Shown one piece after another: positions 26,657 to 34,691 of a stretch of DNA of 64,000 bases. The translations under genes were made by a program, and so were the position numbers. The notes beneath the pieces are model-generated. The model was not told the DNA's origin. It did no database searches and was given only the letters and a program-made list of their open reading frames with translations. The stretch spans positions 1,550,001 through 1,614,000 of the forward strand of contig NZ_CM001368.1 in NCBI RefSeq assembly GCF_000177215.2, in the 5' to 3' direction. This DNA comes from Solidesulfovibrio carbinoliphilus subsp. oakridgensis. Lineage in GTDB: Bacteria > Desulfobacterota > Desulfovibrionia > Desulfovibrionales > Desulfovibrionaceae. Within the stretch, counting starts at the first letter, position 1. The number at the start of each line of letters is the position of its first letter.

Positions 26657-27253
26657 TCATTTGCCCGGAGGCCCGGCCACGATCATTTCCGCCAGGGTCA
26701 GGTCGACCTTGGGCGGCCGGCCGGGCTTGCTGCCCCACAGTTCCATCTCCAGGCCCGCCAGCCGCCGCAAGAGCGGCGTGCGGTCCATGGCCTTGAGCTC
26801 CCGGCCGTCGGCCAGCCGTTGGCACGGCCCGCAGCCCGGGAATTCGCGGACGCCCATGGAGCCGAGGAGCACGTTTGGCACGCCGTGGAGCCGGCAGATC
26901 ATGAGCCGGTGTTCGTACAGGCCGCACAGGCCGTCGTCGTTGACCGGGCACATGAGCCGCGGCGTCTCGCCGCGCGAGGCGGCCTCCCGGGCGGCGTCCA
27001 CATACTCCCTGGCCCGCCGCTCGTACCCGGTCCGGCGGTCTTCGGGCAGGGCGGCCAGGCCCTTTTGCAGGTAGAGCCACTCGACCAGGGTGTGGTGCTG
27101 GAAAAAACTCAGGCAGCAGTTCTCGGCGCAGCCCGCGCAGTCGAGCCCGGCGGCCGAGGCCGCGGCCGTGTAGGCCTTGTCCATGTCCGCATAGAGCGCG
27201 GCCAGCTTCTTGAGGGTCGCCCGCAGGCGCGAGGCCGGAAACGATAGGGTCAC
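26657..27253 (-). CDS. YkgJ-like Cys-cluster protein
   Basis: 198 residues. The start is the GTG at 27253, whose GTGA overlaps the stop of the kinase gene upstream. Two cysteine groups, CAGCAENCC (about residues 40-48) and MCPVNDDGLCGLYEHRLMICR, plus GCGPC, match the pattern of the YkgJ zinc/iron-chelating family. The role of the family is poorly known. A metal site is inferred from Cys spacing only. Confidence 0.72.
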   Translation of the reverse strand: MTLSFPASRLRATLKKLAALYADMDKAYTAAASAAGLDCAGCAENCCLSFFQHHTLVEWLYLQKGLAALPEDRRTGYERRAREYVDAAREAASRGETPRLMCPVNDDGLCGLYEHRLMICRLHGVPNVLLGSMGVREFPGCGPCQRLADGRELKAMDRTPLLRRLAGLEMELWGSKPGRPPKVDLTLAEMIVAGPPGK

Positions 27254-27780
27254 GGCTTGATTCCTTGCAGTATTTGTTCGACGCAGGCGTCCGGCGGCAC
27301 GCCGCAGCTGACCACCGTCAGGTCGGCGGCGGCGGCGTAGAGCGGCTGCCGTTCGGCGTAGACGCCGGCCAGCGTGAGCCCCTTTGGCACCACGAAGGCC
27401 CGCTCCCCGGGGTCGCCCACCCGGGCCAGGAACGTCGGCAGGTCGATGTCCAAGTGGACCACCGGCCCGCTGGCCTTGAGCCTGGCCACGGCCCGGGGCC
27501 CGTAGATGACCGACCCGCCGGTCGCCACCACGCAACGCCTGACGGAGAGCCCGGCCACCACGTCCTCTTCCAGGCGCAAAAACGCCTCCAGCCCGAGCCG
27601 GGCCAGCAGATCGGCCAGCCGCGCCCCGCAGGTGGCTTCGATCAGCCGGTCGGTGTCCAGGCAGGCCCAGCCGAGCCGCCGGGCGAGCAGGGCGGCCAGG
27701 GTCGATTTCCCGGCTCCGGCCATGCCGATCAGGCTGACGCAGCGTTCGTCGGAAGTCCGGCCAAGTAAGGATGGTTGCAT
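27250..27780 (-). CDS. Shikimate kinase-like P-loop kinase
   Basis: 176 residues. Walker A is GMAGAGKST, followed by LDTDRLIEATCGARLADLLARLGLEAFLRLEEDVV, which has the DxD and the FR-x-x-E region of shikimate kinases, and ATGGSVIYGPRAV (GG-S motif). The lid arginine in PLYAAAADLTV is in the expected area. Desulfovibrio-type genomes use a shikimate-kinase-fold enzyme also discussed as a homoserine kinase, so aromatic-pathway function is likely but not certain. Coupled to the Cys-cluster gene by GTGA. Confidence 0.8.
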   Translation of the reverse strand: MQPSLLGRTSDERCVSLIGMAGAGKSTLAALLARRLGWACLDTDRLIEATCGARLADLLARLGLEAFLRLEEDVVAGLSVRRCVVATGGSVIYGPRAVARLKASGPVVHLDIDLPTFLARVGDPGERAFVVPKGLTLAGVYAERQPLYAAAADLTVVSCGVPPDACVEQILQGIKP

Positions 27781-27940
27781 GTGCCCGCGCCTTGCCGCCG
27801 TGGCGGTGAGGCGCACCCTAGCCTTTTTCGCCCGGAATTCAAACCCGGCCTTACGCGTTGTCAGCGGGCCGGCCTTTGGCTAGAAGAGGGAAGACACGCG
27901 ATCGCAAGGCCGCGCCAACGAACCACCGGACGGGGGGATC

Positions 27941-28555
27941 ATGTCGGAAAGCACCATGCGGCTCATTGCCGCCTACACCGAGGAAGCCTGCGCCCTGCGT
28001 TCCCGGTTTTTCACGGAAAACGCGGCCCTGGTCGACACGGTGGCCCGGACCATGGCCGTGGCCCTGGCCCGGGGCGGCAAGATCCTTTTTTGCGGCAACG
28101 GCGGCTCGGCCGCCGACGCCCAGCACCTGGCCGCCGAATTCGTCAACCGCTTCGAACTCGAACGGCCGCCGCTCCCCGCCCTGGCCTTGACCACCGACTC
28201 TTCCATCCTTACCGCTATCGGCAACGACTACGGATTCGACCTGATCTTCGCCAAACAGGTCCAGGCCCTTGGCCAGCCGGGCGACGTGGTGGTCGGGCTT
28301 TCGACCTCGGGCAACAGCCCCAACGTCCTGGCCGCCCTGGCCGCGGCCCGGGAAAAAGGCTGCGCCACGGTCGGCCTTGCCGGCAGAAACGGCGCCATCG
28401 TGCCCCTTTGCGACATGGCCCTTCTCGTGCCCCACGACCGCACCGCCTTCATCCAGGAAGTGCACATCGCCATCGGCCATCTGCTGTGCAAGCTGACCGA
28501 CCACTACCTGTTCGAAGCCGTGATGGAGCTTGGCCCGGACCTCGAAGAACGGTAA
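27941..28555 (+). CDS. gmhA: D-sedoheptulose 7-phosphate isomerase (SIS domain)
   Basis: 204 residues. GKILFCGNGGSAADAQHLAAEFVNRF is the GmhA/DiaA signature. GLSTSGNSPNVLAAL is the phosphosugar-binding loop, and AFIQEVHIAIGHLLC carries the metal/catalytic His and Glu. The enzyme starts ADP-heptose synthesis for lipopolysaccharide core. DiaA-like proteins share the fold, but the active-site pattern favours GmhA. Confidence 0.92.
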   Translation: MSESTMRLIAAYTEEACALRSRFFTENAALVDTVARTMAVALARGGKILFCGNGGSAADAQHLAAEFVNRFELERPPLPALALTTDSSILTAIGNDYGFDLIFAKQVQALGQPGDVVVGLSTSGNSPNVLAALAAAREKGCATVGLAGRNGAIVPLCDMALLVPHDRTAFIQEVHIAIGHLLCKLTDHYLFEAVMELGPDLEER

Positions 28556-28603
28556 GGACCCCGGTCGGCGTCCGTCCCTTATTCCAGCTAGGAGTCTTCA
28601 CCC

Positions 28604-28840
28604 ATGCCCATGTACGAATACACCTGCCAGCAGTGCGGGGAATGCTTTGAAGAGATCGTTTCGAGCACCGCGACCACCACGCCGCCCTGCCCCAAATGCG
28701 CCTCGCCGGACACCAGGAAGCTGATGTCCGCCTGCCGCACCCGCACCGGGCCCGGCCAGACCGGGGCCCGTACGGCCGCGTCGTCCTCGGGCGGCGGCTG
28801 TTCCGGCTGCGCCGGCGGCAACTGCGCCTCCTGCCACTGA
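28604..28840 (+). CDS. FmdB-type zinc-ribbon protein
   Basis: 78 residues. [19 protein letters not shown] with [14 protein letters not shown] gives the two CxxC knuckles of the FmdB/CxxC_CxxC_SSSS family. The C-terminus is Ser/Gly- and Cys-rich ([16 protein letters not shown]), offering a second possible metal site. Function of the family is largely unknown. TAGGAGTC precedes the start; it lies between gmhA and hemC on the same strand. Confidence 0.88.
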   Translation: MPMYEYTCQQCGECFEEIVSSTATTTPPCPKCASPDTRKLMSACRTRTGPGQTGARTAASSSGGGCSGCAGGNCASCH

Positions 28841-28937
28841 GGCATTCTCCCGTTCCAACGCCAACCGGCCCGGCCGTCGGCCCAAGGCCGACCACCGGGC
28901 CGGGGCCAACCAAAGCCCCTTGGGCCCCGGATATTTC

Positions 28938-29870
28938 ATGCGCGAAAAGCTCGTCATCGCCACCCGAAGCAGCAAGCTGGCCCTGTGGCAGGCCAACCAC
29001 GTCTCGGCCAGGCTGCGGGAAACCTATCCCGGCCTTGTGGTCGATCTCTTGCCGATCAAAACCAAGGGCGACAAGATCCTGGACGTGCCCCTGGCCAAGG
29101 TCGGCGGCAAGGGCCTGTTCGTCAAGGAGATCGAGGAAGCCCTCCTCGACGGCCGGGCCGACCTGGCCGTCCACTCCATGAAGGACGTGCCGGCCGAGCA
29201 GCCGCAGGGGCTTGTGGTCGGCATCGTGCCCGAGCGCGAGGACCCGTGCGACACGCTCCTGTCCGTGGCCTACGCGGGCTTCGCCGCCCTGCCGGCCGGG
29301 GCCAGGGTCGGCACCAGCAGCCTGCGCCGCAAGGCCCAGCTCATGGCCCTTAGGCCCGATCTTTCCATCATCGACCTGCGCGGCAACCTGGACACCCGGG
29401 TCGGCAAGCTCCTGGACGGCCTCTTCGACGCCATCGTCGTGGCCACGGCCGGGCTCAACCGCCTTGGGCTGACCGCCCCCCAGGCCGTGCGCCTGGGGCC
29501 GCCGGAATTCCTGCCCGCCGCCGCCCAGGGGGCCCTTGGCCTCGAATACCGGACCGATGACCCGGAAACCGCCGCCATGCTGGCCTTTTTCGACCACCCG
29601 GAAAGCCGCGACGCCGTGGCCGCCGAACGCGGGTTCCTGGCCCGGCTGGAAGGCGGCTGCCAGGTGCCCATCGCCGCCCACGCCACCATAGACGGCGACG
29701 CCCTCGCCCTCGACGGACTGGTGGCCGACCCGGAAACCGGCCAGACCTTTCGCGGCAACGTCACCGGCAAGCGGTCCGAGGCCCGGGCCCTGGGACAGGG
29801 CCTGGCCGAGTCCGTCCTGGCCATGGGAGCCAAGGCCGTGCTCGAGGCCGTGTACAAAACCGTTTCCTGA
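28938..29870 (+). CDS. hemC: Hydroxymethylbilane synthase (porphobilinogen deaminase)
   Basis: 310 residues. It polymerises four porphobilinogens for heme, siroheme and corrinoid synthesis. Motifs: [68 protein letters not shown] and the cofactor site [13 protein letters not shown] (Cys for dipyrromethane). The start 28938 is taken from family length; an in-frame ATG 18 bases upstream adds six residues. Confidence 0.96.
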   Translation: MREKLVIATRSSKLALWQANHVSARLRETYPGLVVDLLPIKTKGDKILDVPLAKVGGKGLFVKEIEEALLDGRADLAVHSMKDVPAEQPQGLVVGIVPEREDPCDTLLSVAYAGFAALPAGARVGTSSLRRKAQLMALRPDLSIIDLRGNLDTRVGKLLDGLFDAIVVATAGLNRLGLTAPQAVRLGPPEFLPAAAQGALGLEYRTDDPETAAMLAFFDHPESRDAVAAERGFLARLEGGCQVPIAAHATIDGDALALDGLVADPETGQTFRGNVTGKRSEARALGQGLAESVLAMGAKAVLEAVYKTVS

Positions 29871-29873
29871 CGC

Positions 29874-31181
29874 ATGTCCAAAACCGCGCTCAAAAATCTC
29901 GTGCTCGGCCTCGTGGCCGCCGCCATCCTGGCGGCCATGAGCGCCATGGCCGTAACGAGCCGCCTAAACGTCCACCCGGACGAACTCGACCACATCAACG
30001 CCGGCCGGTACTTCATGCGGTACTGGGATTTTCCGGCCATGGACGACCCGCGGCTGGCCCATACCTTCAGCAACTACGGCGTCACCTACCTGCAACAGCT
30101 CGATGTGGTCTATTTCTTTGCCGGCAAATTCGCCCGGCTCGTCCTGCCCCTGGCCGGACAGGACTACCTGGCCCTGCGCTTTTTCAACGTCTTTCTCTTC
30201 GCCATCCTGATGGTCCTCTTCCTGCGTCTGCCGGACGAGAAAAAAATCGCCTTTCTGCCGCTTTTCATCACGCCCCAGGTCTGGTACGTCTTCAGCTATT
30301 TCAACGGCGACGCCTTCCCCTTCTTCCTCACCTTCTGCATGGTCTACTGCGTCGCCCGCCTTGATCCACCGGTCTGCCCACTGCCCTTGTCCCTGCACAA
30401 CCGCGACATGCGCCGCCTGCTTTGGCTCGGCGTCCTCCTTGGGCTGGTCTGCATTTCCAAGCAGAACTACTACGTGTTTGCGGGCTTTTTGCTGGCCTTT
30501 TTCTGGGTCTGCGGCCGGGCCGCCCACGACCTGCGGGCCGCGGCCAAAAACGCGGCCGTGGTCTTCCTCCTGGCCGGGGTCCTTTTTGCCGGCCGCTGGA
30601 GCTACAACGTCTACGTCAACCGAACGGTCAGGCCCGAAGTGCCGACGCAAAACGCCGAAAAATACGCCCAGGAAGACTACAAACCCTCGGCCCAGGAGGC
30701 CGGCACCCAGTTCTGGGGCCTTCGGATGCGCGAGCAAGGCCTCACCTATCCCCAGCTTTTCAGCCTCTGGACCTGGCACATCTGGAGCTTTCGCACCTCC
30801 TTTGGCGTCTACGACTACCTGAAAATCTACGCGCCCTTCGTCTACTACCGTTACATCGGCTACCTGCTGTGGACGGTCATGGGGGCCCTGGCCGTGTCCC
30901 TGGTCCTCCAGGGCGGTCCGGGCGGCCTGTCCGCGGTGCTGGCCTTTCTCCTGTTCGCCGGGCTGACCGTCTTCCAGTCCACCTGGCACTCCTGGGTCAA
31001 CGACTTCCAGGCCCAGGGCCGCTACCTCTTCCCCATCGGGGCCATGGCCGGCATGGTGCTGGCCCGGTTCTCCAAGGGAGCCAACCGCAGCCTGCCCTTC
31101 ATCCTTCCCCTGGCCGTGGGCATGCTCGTGTTGTCGTTTTATTCCTTCGTCTTCGTCGGCCTCACAAACATCCCGAAATAG
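29874..31181 (+). CDS. Polytopic GT-C-like membrane protein (DUF2142/ArnT-like)
   Basis: 435 residues with about 10 hydrophobic segments. The early loop VHPDELDHINAGRYF has the acidic motif after the first helix expected of GT-C lipid-linked sugar transferases. NYGVTYLQQLDVVYFFAG follows, and the C-terminus is helix-rich. Likely a glycosyltransferase or related transporter for surface lipids. Starts only 3 bp after hemC, so it may be co-transcribed. Its acceptor and donor are not visible. Confidence 0.65.
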   Translation: MSKTALKNLVLGLVAAAILAAMSAMAVTSRLNVHPDELDHINAGRYFMRYWDFPAMDDPRLAHTFSNYGVTYLQQLDVVYFFAGKFARLVLPLAGQDYLALRFFNVFLFAILMVLFLRLPDEKKIAFLPLFITPQVWYVFSYFNGDAFPFFLTFCMVYCVARLDPPVCPLPLSLHNRDMRRLLWLGVLLGLVCISKQNYYVFAGFLLAFFWVCGRAAHDLRAAAKNAAVVFLLAGVLFAGRWSYNVYVNRTVRPEVPTQNAEKYAQEDYKPSAQEAGTQFWGLRMREQGLTYPQLFSLWTWHIWSFRTSFGVYDYLKIYAPFVYYRYIGYLLWTVMGALAVSLVLQGGPGGLSAVLAFLLFAGLTVFQSTWHSWVNDFQAQGRYLFPIGAMAGMVLARFSKGANRSLPFILPLAVGMLVLSFYSFVFVGLTNIPK

Positions 31182-31463
31182 CTGGCATGCCCCCGGACCG
31201 GTACGGCCGGGGACCTGCGGGCAGCCCCGAGGGGACACCAGGCAACCCTTCCCAAGCGAACGGCAAACCCGTCGCGGCCTTGCCGCACCGGTGCATGGGC
31301 GGCCCTGGTCCTGAGGCACAGGGACCGCGTTGCGCCCCTTCATTTTTTTGCGGACAGGCATCGTCATCATGGCTATTCTGGAAAAAATGCTTATATCAAA
31401 ACACTGGGCCTTCACAGGAGGGCCACCATCCAACCTGATCGGATACGGTTCGAGGACCGCTCT

Positions 31464-31760
31464 ATGCAGAAGAAAATTTTAGCTTTGTGTCTGTGCAGCC
31501 TGCTGCTGTCGGCCAGCGCGGCTTTTGCCCAACCGCGCTGGGGGCCAAGGCCTTACGGCCCGGGTCCCGGTGTCGGCGTGGCCCTCGGTGCCGGCATCGT
31601 GGGCGGAGTGGTCGGCGGCCTGCTGGCCGCTCCGTATTACGCTCCCCCGCCGCCGGTTTACGTGGCACCGCCGCCGGCGTACTACCCGCCGCCGCCCGCA
31701 TATTATTATCCGCCACCGCCTCCCGGGTATTATTATCCGCCGCCACCGCCGCGGTGGTAG
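31464..31760 (+). CDS. Small secreted Pro/Tyr-rich protein
   Basis: 98 residues. A signal peptide ends ASAAFA; GVGVALGAGIVGGVVGGLL forms a glycine-zipper-like hydrophobic segment; then repeats of PPPPAYY/PPPPPGYYYPP. Similar small proteins are common in proteobacterial envelopes (glycine-zipper plus Pro-rich tail). The repeats make family assignment by sequence unreliable. A terminator-like hairpin follows at 31777-31805. Confidence 0.7.
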   Translation: MQKKILALCLCSLLLSASAAFAQPRWGPRPYGPGPGVGVALGAGIVGGVVGGLLAAPYYAPPPPVYVAPPPAYYPPPPAYYYPPPPPGYYYPPPPPRW

Positions 31761-31776
31761 GGAACAGCTTCCTTTT

Positions 31777-31805
31777 GAAACGGCCCTCGATTCGGGGGCC
31801 GTTTC
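31777..31805 (+). terminator. Terminator-like hairpin after the Pro/Tyr-rich gene
   Basis: GAAACGGCCC pairs with GGGCCGTTTC across a 9-base loop. Only a short T-containing run follows, so it is a moderate candidate. Confidence 0.6.
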
Positions 31806-31911
31806 TTGCGTCTGGCAGAAATCGCTTCGCTCTCCCCCGGGCTTCAAGAGGCGGGCCGGCAGGGCGGCCGGGACGATGTCCGCTCCGTTCTCCATCAAGT
31901 GCACAAAGAAA

Positions 31912-31946
31912 GACCTCGCCGGGCCTTTTTACAGCCAAGCGAGGTC
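31912..31946 (-). terminator. Minus-strand intrinsic terminator in the gene-poor stretch
   Basis: GACCTCGC/GCGAGGTC form an 8-bp stem with a 19-base loop; read on the minus strand the stem is followed by TTTCTTTG. It implies a minus-strand transcript coming from the right, although no gene lies there. Confidence 0.6.
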
Positions 31947-32483
31947 GTTATTCTGTCATTTTCCAGCGTTTCCGCAGTCTGTTCCAGCTACTCTCTACAG
32001 TGTCTGCGTCGGTTCGTTCCGACAGTTCGCCGGTTCTTCCCGCATGGTCAGCGACAGGGAAAGCCGTATCGCTTTTCGGCCTTGGTGCGTCCACCGTACA
32101 GGCCTTCCTGCTGGGCGACTCATTTCGCCTGATATGGAGTTTCGTTGCACATCGGCTTCAACCCTCCATCTGGAGTTGCGGCGTCGGCTCCCTCCTTCGA
32201 GGTCACCTTCCACTCTACAGTTAAGGCCTCCTGCCTCCTTGTAAAGCTCGAGGAGACAAATATTCCATGCCGGGGCTGTAGCGGAAAGGCCTGGATTGCG
32301 GGGCAAGGCTCGGCCGGGGGGGCCTGCCTGCCAGGCCTGTACAGGATTTTATACCGGACCAGGAAGAGCGGGACGGGCCAGGGGAAAAAGCATGGCCGCC
32401 GTCCGGGAGCAGCAGCGCCGGCGACACGCTCCGGAAAAGGGCGGAAACAGCCGCCCGGCACCGGCGTTGGCAAGCACCAAATG

Positions 32484-32520
32484 AAAAAGGCTTTCTGGGA
32501 GCCACCCAAAAAGCCTTTTT
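32484..32520. terminator. Long bidirectional terminator-like hairpin
   Basis: Sixteen-base arms (32484-32499 and 32505-32520) pair with one mismatch around a 5-base loop, beginning with five A and ending with five T. It can work on either strand. Confidence 0.7.
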
Positions 32521-32963
32521 CGAAAATGTTCGATTCAGAGGAAGGATATTTTCTATAAAGCAGGAGTCGTGCCAAAGGGACTTCGGCCGTTATATATATT
32601 TTTTTAGATGCTATGACAGGATGTTAGACATCAACACCTCCCTGTTCCACCGGGAAGGAGGCGCTTGCTGCCGTACAGAATTCTTTACTGGCAAAGGAAG
32701 GGGCGCAAACGGGGACAAGGATTTGTACCCGGCCATAGCCGAGTCGACCGGGCCCGGCACGGTCACCATCCCGGAGCCGGCCGTGAGGACAAATGGCGAG
32801 AGGGGGAGCCGGACTGACCTGCGGCCGTGGCCGCCGCACGAGGCGATCCCCGTGGCGGCGACGGCTGGCCCCGAAGCCCACGCAGTTCATGACGTCGCAA
32901 ACGAGGCGTGGTATCAAAAAATTGCCCATGGTTTGCAAGTGCCGTTGGGCACAGGGAGGCCCC

Positions 32964-33275
32964 ATGTACATTTTCAAAGTGACCACCGATATCGGGGTTT
33001 GCACCATCACGCACCACGGTGAGGACTGGAACGCCTTTGCCAACGCCGTGTTGACCGGGGGAGAAATTGCCGTTTCCACCTGCACGCGTCTGCTTGATCG
33101 GGTCAAGGGCGGCTTTGGGCACGCGCTGCGCCTGAAGTCATGCACGCCGGCCGATATCCTTTCCGCCCTGACAACCATCGCGGAACTGCGCCCTCGCGAA
33201 GGGTTCATCGGTTTCGAGTTGGTCCAGGCGCAACCCACCGCCCTTCAGACGCCTGCCGGCCCGCCGGAGCCTTGA
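32964..33275 (+). CDS. Small hypothetical protein
   Basis: 103 residues. ATG 32964 follows ACAGGGAGG. The sequence MYIFKVTTDIGVCTITHHGEDW then a mixed alpha/beta region ending FELVQAQ, with a Pro-rich tail, gives no family I recognise. Codon use is ordinary for this genome, and the binding site is good, so it is probably real. It is convergent with the methyltransferase gene at 33387. Confidence 0.55.
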   Translation: MYIFKVTTDIGVCTITHHGEDWNAFANAVLTGGEIAVSTCTRLLDRVKGGFGHALRLKSCTPADILSALTTIAELRPREGFIGFELVQAQPTALQTPAGPPEP

Positions 33276-33386
33276 CCAGCGCGCCTCGCGGCGCGGCCAT
33301 GGCCCCCATCGCACCCTGGGGCCGGAGGCGGTTGCCGCCGCCAAGCGACCGCGCCGGCCGGGAGTTCGGCGCCCGGCAACGACCGA

Positions 33387-34133
33387 TCACCGCGGCATCA
33401 GCGCGAACACACCCCAGCCCAGGTATTCACGCGTGTACGTGGCGTAGCGCTCGGGCTCCGAGGCCAGCTTGGCTCGAACCTCTTTCGCCAACTCGTCGTC
33501 GGGATTGGCTTCAAGCCATCGGCGCATGGTGAGCCATTTGGCCGCCTCGTATCTGTCCCAGCCGTCCTGGTCAGCCAGAACCATTTCCACGACGTCGTAG
33601 CCAAGGCGGCCGAAAGACGCGAGAAGTTCCGGAAGCAGGAAAAAGTCGGAGCTTGCGCCGGCAAGACATCCCTTGGCGACCTCTTCCGTCGGCGGCAACT
33701 GCCGCCAATAGGGTTCGCCGATGAGGATGCTCCCTCCGGTGCGCAGGCTCCGCGCCAGAAGCGCGGTAGTGCCGGCAACTCCCCCGCCGATCCACGTGGC
33801 GCCGACACAGGCTGCCACACCGGCCTTCTCGTCAGAGACATAGCCGGCAGCATCGCCATGGATGAACTGGACTTGATCGGCGACGCCGAGTTCCACAGCA
33901 CGGCGCTTCGCCTGCTCGGTGAACAACCGGCTCATGTCGATACCGGTGCCGATGACGCCGTAATCGCGTGCCCAGGTGCACAGCATCTCCCCCGAACCGC
34001 TGCCGAGGTCGAGCACCCGGTCCCCCGATTCCAGACGCAGCGCCGCGCCAAGAGTGGCAAGCTTTTCTGGGGTGAACGGGTTGTGGATACGGTGCGCGCT
34101 TTCCGTGATGGTGAATATCCGTGGAATGTCCAC
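33387..34133 (-). CDS. Class I SAM-dependent methyltransferase
   Basis: 248 residues from the GTG at 34133, chosen because AAGGAG lies ten bases upstream and because relatives begin DIPRIFTITESAHRIHNPF. Motif I is VLDLGSGSGEMLCTWA, the acidic post-I position is GIDMS, and FIHGDAAGY and GGSILIGEPYW follow. The substrate is unknown. It has lower GC and different codon choice from the neighbours and sits directly outside the island border, so it may itself be an older acquisition. Confidence 0.8.
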   Translation of the reverse strand: MDIPRIFTITESAHRIHNPFTPEKLATLGAALRLESGDRVLDLGSGSGEMLCTWARDYGVIGTGIDMSRLFTEQAKRRAVELGVADQVQFIHGDAAGYVSDEKAGVAACVGATWIGGGVAGTTALLARSLRTGGSILIGEPYWRQLPPTEEVAKGCLAGASSDFFLLPELLASFGRLGYDVVEMVLADQDGWDRYEAAKWLTMRRWLEANPDDELAKEVRAKLASEPERYATYTREYLGWGVFALMPR

Positions 34134-34257
34134 TGTGGAAAATCTCCTTATGGGCGTGAAGAGATTCGAAACGCGCCAGAGTGGCAACCATGGGCCTCAA
34201 GGCGCCGATGCGTTAGAGCTCTCGGCTCCACTACAGCACACCGGTACAAAAAGCATC

Positions 34258-34288
34258 CGCAGGGAGGACGGTCCTGATTTTCCCGAAG
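34258..34288 (-). pseudogene. Remnant of an mqsA-like 3' end outside the island
   Basis: About 31 bases match the end of the intact mqsA at 39808-39838: 23 are identical and the remainder carry two differences. In the matching frame they read LRENQDRPPC, as LRENQDRPSC does in mqsA. It is in the minus sense, with no upstream coding part, so a piece of a second mqsA-type gene was left at this border. Confidence 0.6.
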
Positions 34289-34366
34289 TGGTGGACCTAA
34301 ATTGGTGGAACCAGTGAAAAGGGAGGAAGACAGGAAAAATAAACCGGAGCTATACCGGGGCAGAAG

Positions 34367-34376
34367 TGGAGCAAAA
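34367..34376 (+). repeat. Single TGGAGCAAAA motif outside the left att site
   Basis: The decamer recurs as a pair, 11 bases apart, inside both ends of the island (34597-34617 and 49731-49751). Its place beside att sites suggests integrase arm-type binding sites or conserved 3' ends of integrase genes. Confidence 0.4.
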
Positions 34377-34432
34377 AGAAAATCAGCTAGTTCTGCCTGC
34401 CCCCTTGAGCAGCTAGAACTAGCTGATTTTCT
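34377..34432 (-). terminator. Original tRNA-Leu terminator, now displaced from its gene
   Basis: A perfect 18-bp inverted repeat (34377-34394 with 34415-34432) is followed on the minus strand by a T-run. It directly abuts the duplicated tRNA 3' end, where the terminator of an unoccupied tRNA-Leu gene would be. The intact tRNA is now 15 kb away and has a different hairpin next to it. Confidence 0.8.
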
Positions 34433-34489
34433 TGGTGCCCGAGGCCGGAATCGAACCGGCACGTCCCGAAGAACAAGGGATTTTAAGTC
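34432..34489 (-). repeat. attL: duplicated 3' part of tRNA-Leu
   Basis: The first copy of the 58-bp direct repeat. It reads as T-arm, variable arm and the anticodon-stem 3' side of tRNA-Leu on the minus strand, then diverges (CAAAAATCG) where the intact tRNA continues. Confidence 0.92.
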
Positions 34490-34596
34490 TCAAAAATCGC
34501 TCAACTCTAACCACATGTTACCACAAATATTCAAATAATATCAGATAGATGAGCACTCAAGAATTTTCATAAAAATGCACGATTTCCCAGACCGAG

Positions 34597-34617
34597 TGGA
34601 GCAAAATTGGAGCAAAA
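34597..34617 (+). repeat. Tandem TGGAGCAAAA motif near the left island end
   Basis: Two copies of TGGAGCAAAA start 11 bases apart. The same doublet with the same spacing is found near the right end at 49731-49751. The surrounding 34490-34691 otherwise has no gene. Confidence 0.5.
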
Positions 34618-34691
34618 ATTTCCCTCTCCACGCTTCCGCCAGCCTTAAACAAATCTCTGGTCGTGTCAAAGTCCTCGGTCATAATTATTCT

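Larger units (their letters stand above)
31806..32963. other. 1.16-kb gene-poor stretch with terminators but no credible protein gene
   Basis: Frames here lack ribosome-binding sites and family likeness, and base composition drops compared with the neighbours. Two terminator-like hairpins (31912-31946, minus sense; 32484-32520, both senses) suggest that something between or beside them is transcribed, perhaps a non-coding RNA on the minus strand from about 32.3 kb down to 31.9 kb. I could not match it to a known RNA class. Confidence 0.45.

Noticed and set aside
32060-32160. Group II intron domain V-like hairpin
   Set aside because: The strand that should pair with GTACGGT does not complement it, and no reverse transcriptase gene is near.
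32020-32200. Possible cyclic-di-GMP riboswitch on the minus strand (a GGACGCACCAAGGCC stretch)
   Set aside because: The other conserved blocks of that aptamer (GCAAACC and GGGTTGCCG type) are missing and no gene follows downstream.
34302-34538. A 78-codon plus frame across attL (reads SGAKRKSASSA)
   Set aside because: It runs through the terminator hairpin and the antisense of the tRNA repeat; at most it includes a relic of an old integrase end.
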